Source of the DNA: Chara braunii
Lineage: Eukaryota; Streptophyta; Charophyceae; Charales; Characeae
Length of the DNA stretch: 28,061 bases
Assembly (NCBI GenBank): GCA_003427395.1
Contig: BFEA01000001.1
Coordinates: 5,080,105 to 5,108,165 of the forward strand
Reading direction: 5' to 3'
Part shown: positions 1-9,586 of the stretch, piece after piece
Position numbering within the stretch: the stretch's first letter is position 1
How the letters are laid out: the number at the start of each line of letters is the position of its first letter
Notes under the pieces: generated by a model
What the model saw: the letters and a program-made list of their open reading frames with translations, nothing else
Databases searched by the model: none
Told to the model about the DNA's origin: nothing
Position numbers and translations under genes: made by a program

Positions 1-364
1 CCAAACGTTTAATGTATCAGGCCTGAACATCTGTCCAGGTCCACAGTCTGTCCGAAAACGAGTAAAGGTCCCAACGTCTTTCTGAAAACGAGTAACGGTC
101 CAAACTGAATTAGAGGCTCAGCCTCTGGGCCTGATTCCGGCCCTGGTCCTAACTGTGTACCTGGCCACAAAACGGACAACAGCACATTAGTAAAAACACA
201 TCAGTAAATAAATAAATAAGAAATCAACTTAAAGTTGAAGTCTTTCCGATGCAGGCCTAAGTAAAATGGTCGTAGGGCCTCCAGCTTGCGGTGACGCGAC
301 CTGGGGGCCCTTATCCAACCTCGGGTCCCGTGAGGGGCCCGTGTGGAGGCTCTCAGCATGTAAC
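1..364. other. Unassigned flank left of truncated LTR
   Basis: No coding region is supported here. The stretch differs from the corresponding part of the two full LTR copies at 17088-18082 and 20998-21994, so similarity to that family stops abruptly near 365. It contains a short tandem repeat (46-105), an AT-rich patch (around 190-235) and G/C-rich text with several GGGCCC-like motifs (around 290-350). It may be the end of another repeat that inserted into or replaced the outer part of the LTR. Short ORFs crossing it are not credible genes. Confidence 0.5.
46..105. repeat. Imperfect 30-bp tandem duplication
   Basis: Two adjacent units with a 30-bp period share the core GAAAACGAGTAA followed by GGTCC and AAC, at 54 and again at 84. 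Similarity extends about 8 bases upstream of each core. Function is unknown. Confidence 0.7.
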
Positions 365-950
365 ACCACCCCTGTGCCTCACTGTAGTCCAAGCCCAACC
401 AGCTATGGAGGCTGGGCTATGGCGCTTCCCTCAGCAGCGCCCCGCTCCCTGCACGACCACACGCGCTAGCACCTTGCCTCTCAGCGCCAGCAGCAGCCCA
501 CGAGCGTCCGCTCCAGCACCGCTGCCGCTAGCATGCGAGTGCCTGCATGAGCTGCCGGTGGCGAGCTCTTTCCTATATGGAAAGAGCCTCCTGCCTTCAC
601 AGCCTGGCTGGACTGGCCTGGGCCCAGAAGCTTCCGGTAGGCCCCATGATGCTGCACTTGTGTTGCAGCTACTGGGCCTCTTTCGGTTGGGCCTCACACA
701 ACTGTGAGTGTATGAGGCTGCGATTCTCGCCCAGGGCCTGCATTCTTGGAAAGGCCCAGAAGGCCGTGGAATGTCTTTGTTGCTCGGCCTGTATTTTCCT
801 TAACCAACTGGCGCGCCGCAACTGTCTGGACCCCCAACTACGAAATTGACAGTCGAGGGCCTCTCGTGATTTGTTGGGCCCGCCTTCACTTAGGGCAGGG
901 ACGTATGCAACAGGGGGCCCTTAGGCCTGCTGAGGACGCAGATCCTCGCA
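365..950 (-). repeat. Truncated 3' LTR of element A
   Basis: This copy matches 17500-18082 and about 21403-21994. Its inner edge ends in CGCA at 950, so on the element strand the LTR begins TGCGAGG, directly after the polypurine tract. The outer roughly 410 bases present in the two full LTRs are absent, and unrelated sequence begins left of 365. ORFs on the plus strand through this copy are antisense shadows. Their frames are not kept in the third LTR. Confidence 0.85.
565..587. promoter_or_regulatory. Palindrome in LTR (copy 1)
   Basis: Perfect 9-bp inverted arms GCTCTTTCC and GGAAAGAGC surround a TATAT spacer. The same structure occurs in both other LTR copies. It could be a transcription-factor site or an RNA hairpin. 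The role is inferred. Confidence 0.5.
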
Positions 951-964
951 TTCCCTCCTCCTGT
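951..964 (-). other. Polypurine tract of element A
   Basis: The element strand reads ACAGGAGGAGGGAA directly before the TG that opens the 3' LTR. This is the expected position and composition of the primer for plus-strand DNA synthesis. The element C equivalent is at 21995-22010. Confidence 0.8.
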
Positions 965-990
965 ACTTCGATAGTCCTCTGAGAAGTCCT

Positions 991-2340
991 CTATTCTGCA
1001 GGCATCTTCCCTTCGAGATCTCTTTCGTAGCGTGCAATGACTTGAGGTGCATTTCTCATGAGTTCTTTTCTGGTGAACCACCGATCTTCGCGGATCCAGA
1101 TGATGTCTGAATCTGACCCGGTATTGCATTTTTGGCTTAGGAGGGCGGCCTCTGCCCGGTGGTCGAGGTACAGGCATGACCCGATGTTCCACGATCTGGT
1201 CGATGTCCACTTGACCATCCATGGTTGGGGGCAGCATTGACCGTCTGGAAGGGAACTGTGCAGACTCTGCGAAAGGTGCTAGCTTGGAGGCATGGAATAC
1301 AGGGTGTGTATGTAGATGAGGGGGAACACGAATCACGTAGGAAGGCCCATCCTCCTGATCGCCCACTATGTTTAGGACCTCCCATGGCCCGAAATACTGT
1401 GGCATCAATTTCCTGGAGATACCTACTTCCTGTCCAGTTCAGATGACTTTACCCTGACTTTGTCCCCTACCTGAAAGTTAGAAGGCCGTCTGTGCTTGTT
1501 CTTAGATGCAATCATGGCATCCTGAGACTTTCTAATATTTTATACGGCCTGCTGCAGCATCTGTTCATATTTGACGGCGAACTCTATGCTACCAGGTGCT
1601 GCAGTTTGCCTAATTTTCAGGCAATAGGTAGTCGAGAGCGGATCTCGGCTTCCAACCAAGATGCGGTTGGTTGGGAGTCCTGCCAGTAGTGTTGTGCATA
1701 GCGTTGTTGTACAGGCTGGCGACGAGTGGTAGCTTCTCGTCCCAGTCGTCCTGACTTGGCTTGATGTAATGCCGAAGCATGTGCTGCACTACTCGATTCA
1801 TTTGCTCCGCCTGACCATTTGACTCAGGGTGGTTCCCTGATGTCATTTGCAGTGTGGTTCCCATCTGCTGGGCTGTGCTTTGCCATAGTTCACTTGTAAA
1901 ACGTACATCCCGGTCGCTAACGATAGACTTCGGTTAACCGAAGTCCCGTACCAGTTATACATAAATAGTCTGATGATGTAGTCATTTTTAGCAGTCTCAC
2001 GCATAGCGATAAGTCTTGCATACTTGGAAAAGCGATTTACTATAACGAAGATGTGTCCTTTCCCAGACCTGCTAGTCACAAGGGTATCCATGAAGTCCAT
2101 GGACACACTCTGACCAGGACCTTTAGGAATCGGCAAGGGCTTAATGAGCCGAAGTGGAGTTTGTGTGCTAGGTTTGTCACGTTGACAGACTTGGCAGGTT
2201 TCGACATACTTCTTGGCATCTTCCATCATAGAAGGCCACCAAAATTTATGTACTAGGTTCGCTGAAGTTTTCCTATACCCGAAATGTCCAGTGCATCAAG
2301 GCATTCACCTAAAAATAAACTACGCAAAGACTCTCTAGTT
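991..2340 (-). pseudogene. Element A integrase region, decayed
   Basis: This is the remnant of the integrase that joins retrotransposon cDNA to chromosomal DNA. Reading leftward it shows a zinc-binding CxxC (ETCQVCQ, about 2195), the first catalytic Asp in SVSMDFMDTL (about 2095), a region where frame is lost (around 1900-1960, where the second Asp should be), and the third acidic residue in PESNGQAEQM (about 1800). A GPW-type motif (QYFGPWEVL, about 1395) and a chromodomain-like tail (about 990-1240, ending GKMPAE and a TAG stop) follow. At least three frame changes separate these pieces. Element C carries the same protein as one 421-residue frame, which is the guide for this reading. It cannot encode a working integrase. 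Confidence 0.85.
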
Positions 2341-4280
2341 GGAACACACAGTCTTTTATTTCTTGCCCTATCAAGAAACAATCCATTGACCATCACAAAC
2401 TCCGGAGGTAGCTTTGTCCTTAGCCTCTAGTTTGCGAATGATCTCAAACAAAACTTGATCTTCTTGATAGGCTTCCAACAGTGATCGAGTAAGTTCGTCA
2501 GATATGCCAAACTCAGTCACTAACGCGCCCAGATAGTCTACACGACGATATAGTGCATCAACCACTTTGTTGTACTCTCCCTTGATTGGATCAAGTTGAT
2601 AGTCATACATGTCTATCACTTGTATCCATCGCTTGAGTGCATCGGAGAGCACAGGTTGTGTCTTGATCCAGTGCAAGGTCTCATGGTCAGATCTCACGTA
2701 GAAGAATCTGCCTAGGAGACAGTGCCTCCAGTGGACCAGCGCTCTATATAGGGCATAAAGCTCACACTCATACATGGGCTTTGCTAGCTTTTAAGATGGC
2801 ATGTTCTTACTCATATACTCGATCGGCCTCAACTTTTTTCCCTCCTTCTGCGCAAGGACCGCACCTATGCCATATTGACTGGCGTCTGTGGTCACTACGA
2901 ATGGCTGCTCAGGATCAGGAAGTTTGAGGACTTCGTAGTGTGTTAGAGCATACTTTAATTTCTTGAAGGCTGCCTCACACTCTTTTGTCCACTCCCAAGG
3001 GGTGTCAAGGCGGGTTAGATCTATTAATGGGGAAGCTATAGTACTACAGTTTTTCACAAACGGATGATAGTAGCCCCCCATCCCCAAAAACGATCTTACC
3101 TCACTGACATTCTGAGGTCTAGGCCAGTCTCGTATGCTGGCCACTTTAGCATCGTCCGGCCTCAACCCATCCGCAGAGATTTCATGACCCAAGTACAAGA
3201 TCTTGGTGCGACCCAACTCGCATTTCTCCAAGTTAACCTTATATTGATGTTGTCTTAGGAGACCTAGCACTATTTTCAAGTGCTCAGCTTGCTCCTCTAC
3301 AGTCTTACTAAAGATAAGGATATCGGCGAGGTACACGACGATAAACTTGTCTAAATAATCATGAAATATCCTATTCATGGCGTGATGTAATATCTCAGGA
3401 GCATTGCATAGACCAAAGGGCATCACCACAAACTCGTACAGACCTTACCTGGTCTGAAATGCGGTTTTGTGCTGGTCCTCAGGTCTAATGGCAATTTGAT
3501 GGCATCTGGACTTCAGATCTAGCTTTGTGAAGTACCGACATCCCTGCACTCTATCCAATAAGTCGTCGATGCGGGGTAGGGGCTCCGCGTTCTTAACGGT
3601 GATGACATTGAGGCCCCTATTTGGTGTCATTTGGGTTATTAGAATTTGTGTTGTTAATCATCCTGAAAATCCTGAAATTTTGATGCAGTTGTTTTTTGGC
3701 AAAATTGCCTGAAAATGCACTTTTGAGTTGCTGTTTTATGTGTTTTTATTTTTATTTTTTTTGGTATTTTTTTTATATTGTGTTAGTAAGAAGTGCACTC
3801 TATAGATTGGTGTGAAGTTTGCTTGGGATGGCCTTATGGTTTTCTTATAAATTGAGGTGAAAAATGGGGGGTCGGTTAACCTTTTCTCCCCTATAGTCAA
3901 TGCACATCCTCAGGGTACTCCCCTTCTTAGGGACAAATAAGACCGGCGCACCGTAAGGGGAGGTACTAGGCCAAATCCATCCCTTTTCTGTGAGCTTTTT
4001 GAGCTGGCGGCGGAGCTCATCCAACTCTGCAGGAGACATCCTATAGATTCGTCCTCTAGGCACCTTACTACCTGGGACAACCTCTATCGCATGGACCACC
4101 TCCCTTTCCACCACGCCTGTGGGCTCCTAAAAAAGGTCGGAATATTGTGCGACGACTGATTCTATCTCTGGGGGTGTTTTAATGGTCTCCCCTTTCTCAA
4201 AGACAAAGGCTAGATACATGCCCTCCTCGCGATTCTGCTTATCGTAGTTATAGAAAGAGGATGCGCACATGCACCCGTAG
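2341..4280 (-). pseudogene. Element A reverse transcriptase and RNase H, decayed and interrupted
   Basis: The reading order is right to left. The post-protease spacer (about 4150-4280, KQNREEGMYL) is followed by RT palm motifs ([18 protein letters not shown], about 3935), then FKLDLKS-like text around 3535, MPFGLCNAP (about 3420), the catalytic box written YLAD (about 3330), RNase H with TTDASQYG (about 2880), and YECELYALYRA into the RNase H end (about 2770-2371). The YLAD motif lacks the first of the two conserved Asp of YxDD (element C has YLDD), so catalysis would be lost. In-frame stops are TAG at 4127-4129, TAA at 3445-3447 and a TAA just right of 2775. A 267-bp insert (3621-3887) splits the RT. 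The spacer is joined directly to the LINE poly(A) at 4281, and the upstream protease and gag of this family are gone. Confidence 0.88.
3621..3887. mobile_element. 267-bp AT-rich insertion with 7-bp flanking repeats
   Basis: The RT sequence of element C (around 24655) runs through without interruption, whereas element A has 267 extra bases bounded by CCCCTAT at 3614-3620 and 3888-3894. That is the pattern of an inserted element with a target-site duplication. The insert is AT-rich, with several T runs around 3745-3775, and has no ORF of note. No clear terminal inverted repeat is visible (ends TTGGTGTCATT and GTTAACCTTTTCT). Its right-hand 60 bases resemble 19110-19187, which ends in GTTAACCTGCTCT. 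It may be a short non-autonomous element; the class is not determined. Confidence 0.7.
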
Positions 4281-4305
4281 TTTTTTTTTTTTTTTTTTTT
4301 TTTTT
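4281..4305 (-). repeat. LINE poly(A) tail
   Basis: Twenty-five T on the plus strand directly join element A pol spacer (…ACCCGTAG) to LINE 3' UTR. In element C the same pol sequence continues as GTAGTTTTCCACTAG, so the join lies at a natural T-rich target. Confidence 0.9.
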
Positions 4306-5216
4306 GAAGGCCCTTTGTGCAAGACCACTATCCTGGTGGTGGTAAGAGAACCACCGGATTAAGGCTTTGCCTAGCGGGCCGCTCCATCTATTGGTGGGGA
4401 GCGTCACCTGCTGGAAACCGGGTCCAGCGTCCCATAAATACATCTTGCTGCACAGTTTCGTAATGAGAGTGACGCCAGAGTGCTGGAAACCGGGTCCAGC
4501 GTCCCATATCCACTCTACTCATCCCTACCTAGCCTGCAGCAGGGTCGGGTATTGGAGGGGGGGCCACCGAGGGGCACCAGTGCGTTCTCCCTCCCTTCCC
4601 TAGCCTCTGCCATCCGCCAACTATCCTTCTGACGCCCATTGTACTTTGCAGTAGCATACGTTTGAAAGGCTGAAGCCCCTAAGATAGGCTGTAGTGTAAT
4701 CTATTAAAATCAGCCAGAATCACTTACAGAAGAATACTGAAGAAGACCTTTGTTATCCTGTACCTGAATGAAAGTGATGCCAGAGTGCTGGAAACCGGGT
4801 CCAACGTCCCATCTCCCCTCTACTCTTCAGCTGGGGTCTTTTGAGAAGTCTAGAGAGGGAAGTTGAAGCAAGACTGTTGAAGATTGTCGGAGATTTCTTA
4901 GAGGGGGATGAACAGGAGAATAGAAGAACGGCCACCTGCTGGGTCCCTTGGCTTATGCAGGCAGCAGAATTTCAGTTAAGGAGAGTGGGTGGGGGGGGAA
5001 GGGGTCCGCGAAGTCCTGAGCTGCCCTTAATGCCTCGCCCGGGTCTACATAGGTCCAATCATGGAAGACCAGGCGGTAATCCCTTTCTATCTCTAACCCA
5101 GGTTCCTCCTGTGGCCCCTTCTCCGCTAGATCACTCCTAGACCATTTCACCTCGGCCACCCATCCCTCCCTTTCCTTTCTTTTGCCAAAGCAAGAGATGG
5201 CTTTGTTTATGTCCCC
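4306..5216 (-). other. LINE 3' UTR
   Basis: There are 911 bases between the ORF2 stop and the poly(A) with no credible ORF. Two structures stand out. A stem of GGTGGT with ACCACC (4335-4355, 9-base loop) sits about 30 bases from the poly(A). A 26-28-base motif is repeated three times (see 4409-4812). Some LINE families use 3' hairpins for recognition of the template by their reverse transcriptase; such a role here is inference. Confidence 0.6.
4409..4812 (-). repeat. Three copies of a hairpin-forming motif in LINE 3' UTR
   Basis: The motif TGCTGGAAACCGGGTCCA followed by GCGTCCCAT occurs at 4409-4436 and 4481-4507, and with one change (AACGTCCCAT) at 4787-4812. Copies two and three also share flanking text (AGTGAYGCCAGAG before, CTCTACTC after), giving about 60 bases of similarity. 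Each copy can fold CTGGA against TCCAG around a 7-base loop. The spacing is irregular (72 and 306 bases), so this is not a simple tandem array. Confidence 0.8.
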
Positions 5217-6739
5217 TCAGTTGTGCATTTGGTCAAGCTTGTCTTTAATAGCCTTCCATTGGGATGCGATTTCGTATTGGAATAAGGTCCTGATCTGTTC
5301 CATAACTTCTCCGTCTTCCACCCGCGCTCCTTCTATCTCGAGGATACATCTTTTCGACCATATGGTCCATAGAACGCTCCTTCTTCCCAGGCTGAACATA
5401 TTATCTTTGAAGATATTCTCCCGAATTTGTGGGTAGTATCCCAGGAGTATAGCCCTCCAATCCCATGGCCATTCCGCACCGGGAACAATATGCCGCCAGG
5501 TCCTATCCCAAGTTCTCCACAGCAGTACTGACGCAGGGCACTGCAAAAAGATATGTTCAATAGTTTCAGCCCGCCTCCTCCCAGGGTAGCTCTGGAGGCA
5601 TTTACGACACCAAGGCAGCGACTTCCCTTGCTGTTCTAGCCGGGTGTGGTCTATCAGCCAGTCATTAGTAGGTAAACATCTGTCTTCTATTTGCCATTGG
5701 AGGGCCGAGATTTTAGCAGGTCTGTACCTATACTGTGCAAACCATCGAATAGGCTTGAGCAGGCTGCGATCAATGTTGAGATGGCGATACCGTCTGTCTT
5801 CCACACGCTCTCGCAGCCCCCTCTTGGGTCTCAGCATACGGTAGGCTGATTTAAATTTTAGGTTATATAGGGATAGTGTGACAGCCCCCCCTTTTCCGGG
5901 CCTAGCACCTTGGGTCCATTTCCATTCATCGGGGTCTAGGGGGAGGTCCTCGATCGGGGTCATTGGGCGATGCACTTTTGGATGGCCTTCTTCCTCAATG
6001 ATCCTGATGCCAGAGACCCCTTTTCTCTCCTTCCATACGAAGGGTTGTTTGTTCCATTGTAGCCCATCATCCTTTTGAATGGAAAAGACTTTTATTAATA
6101 CGTGAGATGGATCAGTCAGGTGCACCCTCCCCACTTCCATGTTACGGTCGGGCAGCCCCACCCAATCTCCCTCCTTTATGCAGGGGCCTTTTCTGAGGGT
6201 GGTGTACCAGTGGAGGGGAAAGCTATTAATAAGTTCGTTAAGTGCCTTCTCGGTGAGATGGCAGTACCGCAGCCAAGCACGCATCTGTCCCGTGTTCTTC
6301 CAACTCCTCGTCTCCCGGTCCCATAGGTCCCCAACTCTCCGTAACCCGTGTTTCACCCAACCCTTCCAGGGCGTGTTCGAGCTGCACCGTACCCGCCCTT
6401 CGGGTTCTGTTATCAGTCGGTTGCCAAAGAGGGGTTGCCTGAATATTTCTTCCCACCTTTCTGGCGCTGGACGGTCGGGGGGGGGAGTCTCCTCCAGGTA
6501 CGTAAAAGGCGCACCCAGTGTTTGTCGGCAGGGTCTCCGTTTCTATACTTCCTAGGCACCCTCCAGTACCTCTCCTCTAACCATACCCGGGGGTCAATCT
6601 CCGGTGGGGTTTTCGGGGCCAGGTCTGCGAGTTGGGCCAGGGCTAAGGGTGCCCATGGGGATGAAGGCGAGAATATAATGTGTTGGATCCAGCGGATTGT
6701 GAGGGCCTGGAATTGCGTGGCCGGGTCAACGATTCCTAG
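5217..6739 (-). pseudogene. LINE ORF2 C-terminal part with zinc-binding region
   Basis: This is the region after the RT palm of a plant L1-type ORF2. The longest open piece (5217-6356, 379 residues) contains a zf-RVT-like segment: KISALQWQIEDRCLPTND followed by CRKC, then EHIFLQCPASVLLW (about 5510-5710). That gives a Cys-x2-Cys...His...Cys arrangement typical of the reverse-transcriptase zinc-binding region at the ORF2 end. The frame upstream (about 6357-6739) reads as related protein (for example WLEERYWRVPRKYRNGDP, about 6550) but is in a different phase, so at least one frameshift intervenes. The ORF2 stop is at 5217. It would bind nucleic acid as part of the ORF2 particle if intact. Confidence 0.8.
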
Positions 6740-8850
6740 TCATCCTCTGTTCTTGGGCTGGATCACCGAGTCCCATGCAACTCGGCTTATAGCGTGGGGA
6801 GTGTTGCTGTCGCCTCTCCAAAGGAAGGCCGCCAACTGTTGTTTTAGTGCTTTGAGACCCACATTACTCATAGGCCATAAGATGGCTTTGTACCATAGCG
6901 TGACCAAAATTACATTATTGATAACTAATGCTCTCCCGAAAATCGATGTGTGTTTGTTATTCCATTTTTCAAACTTGGCTTTCGCTGGTCCAGCCAACCG
7001 TTCATCATTAGTTGTCGGCTTTCCTCTAGCAGTCATTAGTGCCCCCAGAACTCTCAGGGGATCCTCCTGAGGGAGCCATGTGATTCGCGGGTGTTCTGGG
7101 GGTCTCCCCCCCTGGTGGTGCATCCACCACCCCACTGATTTCTGTCCCCAATTGACCGACATGTCAGACAGCTGACAAAACTTGTTCATGAGCAGCTGGA
7201 TCTCCTCCATGTTGGAGTCTGTCGCTTCCATCATGATGGTTAGGTCGTCTGCAAACAGATAACAAATAGGGATTGCTTCTTGCAGAATGTTGGATATCTT
7301 AATGCGCGTAAGGTCTTTGTTTTTTCTCAGTATAGTTGATAATGCTTCCATAATTACTACGAAGAGGTATGGGGCATCGGGTCCCCTTGCCGCACTGATC
7401 GCTGGAGCTCAAAGGGCGGTGCCACTGACCCATTGACCTGGACACAGGTGGCAGCATTTCGGTGAAGGATCTTAACCCAGCGTCGAAACGTCGGCTCAAA
7501 GTTCATTCTCTCCAGACATCTATCAAGGAAATCCCAGTCCACGTAGTCATAAGCTTTTTCGAAATCGATGAAAATGATGGTCGCGTTTGCCCAATTCCGT
7601 TGCGTCAGTTGGACCACGTCGTTTACCAGTAAGATGTTTTCCTGTATATTCCTGTTGGACATGAATCCTGTTTGGGCCGGGTGTATGACCTCTTCCAAGA
7701 CTGTTGCCATTCGGTTAGCTAGTGCTTTGGAAAGCATTTTGTAGACTACAGTGAGCAGAGTAATAGGCTTGTAGTTTCTGATATTCATTTTATCCCCTTT
7801 TTTGTAAAGGAGAGACAACACCCCTTTTCCTACAATTTCCCCCATTTCCCCAGCCTCCCATACGTCCTGATAATACTCCCACAGGTCGATGCTCATGTCT
7901 GTCCATGTGGCTTCCTAGAACTCTTTGGGAAAGCCGTCAATACCGGGGGGGGTTTCTTCCTTCATTTGGAGGAGTGCTGTCCATACCTCTTCTTTCGTAA
8001 GTGGTAGCTCCAATTTGTCCCGTTGCTGAGGGGATATAAAGCGATCCATTGGGGAGAGAAATTTTTGTATTTCCGTACTTCTTGTCTCCCCCCGCGGGGA
8101 TGGGATTTGGGAAGTATAGAGTTTATTAAAGAATTTCCTGGTAATCAACATACAGTGTGCTGTGTAAGTGACGATGGTGTCATTATCCTCCGGGTCGAGA
8201 AAAGCCTCGATAGCCGTCCGTGTGGATCTGGCGGTGGCCATCGAGAAAAATTGGGTGTCCATCGATGCCTCATGTGAAAGTTCAACCATTTTCCCTCGGA
8301 TTCTCATCCCTTGCCATCTGTGGGATGCGAATTGCAAGAGCTGGTCTTTCTTATTTTGGATAGCTGCAATAAGGTGATGTGGTGCTTGGGTGGAAGGAGT
8401 AGGATGCTGCGACTCTACCTGCTGTTCCAGGGCCATTAGTTCGTTGTGGGTGGTTATTTCTTGGTGTTGTCGTAACGTTGCTTTGGCTTTAGAAAATTCC
8501 TTACATTTTTTTGCTAGGAAAATTAGACTATTGTTGAACCATACCAGACGAGAGTCAAAAAGATGTTTCTGTTGGCGCCAAAAGTTCCATTCATGCCTGA
8601 TCATTTGCGAGAAGGAAGTGTCGTTAAGCAGGTAGGTATTTAATTTGTAGTATCCGGGTCCCTTATCGGGTCTTTTCCTCATAGTTAGTACTATACCCCA
8701 TGTCTTATGGTCCAAACCCGGATGCGGGCTTCGCGGGAGGATCAGTGCCCATCGCAAAGCCCCTTCCAGATCGGTGGATAGTAGAATAAGGTCAATTTTG
8801 GATTTGGATAAGCGTGTCGGGTCGCTGTCGTGTATGCATGTAAAGGCTCT
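6740..8850 (-). pseudogene. LINE ORF2 reverse transcriptase
   Basis: This is the non-LTR reverse transcriptase that primes on nicked DNA. The motifs in order are LLYKKGDKMNIRNYKPITLL (about 7800), AQTGFMSNRNIQENILLV (about 7660), block A FIDFEKAYDYVDW (about 7560), block B SVRQGDP (about 7390), and block C CYLFADDLTIMM (about 7250) with both catalytic Asp kept. Breaks: an in-frame TAG at 7915-7917 (PKEF then stop, where a Tyr is usual), a frameshift at about 7365-7375 just after RQGDP, and a TGA at 6740-6742 where the flanking frame suggests Gly. The part right of 7915 (to 8850) links the endonuclease to the RT. It has KIDLIL and LDHKTW, corresponding to the last endonuclease blocks, with LDH where SDH is usual. 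Confidence 0.88.
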
Positions 8851-9505
8851 CTTGGGGGTGCAGGCGACGAAAGGTATCGAAGAGCGAGAGCGACTCACAG
8901 ATGTCAGCTATCATTTGTTCGTCCTCCGTCGCCGCAAAGGAAGGTGATTTATGGGGATTCCATCTGTCTAGCCCTTTGTCGGGTGTGGCATTGAAATCTC
9001 CTGCTATAACCATAGGAATGCCTTCCGGGACTTGCATGCCGATCCTCCCCAAGAACTCCCTCCTTTCCCCTACTGTGTTTGGAGAGTAAATACAGAGGAT
9101 ACAAAGTAATTCTAGCTCTAGCATGCCCAGGACCGAGGCCCAGCGTCCCTCTTCTTCGTCCACCACCCAGTAGACTGGTTGAAATCTAGAGTCTGGAGGG
9201 ACCCAGATTGCTACCCTTGTTGAGCCAGGTCTCGGGGCATAAGCTCTTATGGCAGTGTAAGGCCATATTTGCTTGTGCGCTCTGTTATGCTCTGGGTTGT
9301 CTTGCAGATGGGTTTCTTGTATGCAAATTGCATCTGGCCATCGCCTGCCTCCAATTCCTTTGAGTTGATCCCGGATGGCTTCGCGCTTTTCGGGTTTGCT
9401 TGATGCCAGGCCATTTACGTTGATGGAGCGCAGGTCAAGGTCAGTTGAATCGACACATTTTCGCCACGCTAGGTTCTTACAATATAGTGTTTCTAGGTCA
9501 TCCAT
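8850..9505 (-). pseudogene. LINE ORF2 apurinic-type endonuclease domain
   Basis: This is the N-terminal exonuclease-endonuclease-phosphatase fold domain that nicks target DNA for target-primed reverse transcription. From the ATG at 9505: RSINVNGL (metal-site Asn), AICIQETHLQ (catalytic Glu), CIYSPN, and VIAGDFNATPDKG (Asp and Asn). The domain is well kept until about 8850, where the frame shifts; the remaining blocks continue in the next frame. The ORF1 stop is 81 bp upstream, a normal arrangement for a bicistronic LINE. The ATG choice rests on its being the first Met ahead of the conserved NVNGL. Confidence 0.88.
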
Positions 9506-9586
9506 TTCCTCTTATCCTCTTTGGTTCCATAGATCGTTCCCCTTTGAGCGGATGCCCTGGCTTAAGGTCTCGTTCGTCTAGGTGCG

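Noticed and set aside
291-849. Plus-strand ORFs through the LTR with similar proteins in copy 2 (17378-17839)
   Set aside because: They are antisense to the LTR. The resemblance follows from LTR identity, and the frame is not kept in the third copy at 21313-21899.
5182-6555. Plus-strand ORFs over LINE ORF2
   Set aside because: They are antisense shadows of a frame with a clear zf-RVT-like zinc-binding motif on the minus strand.
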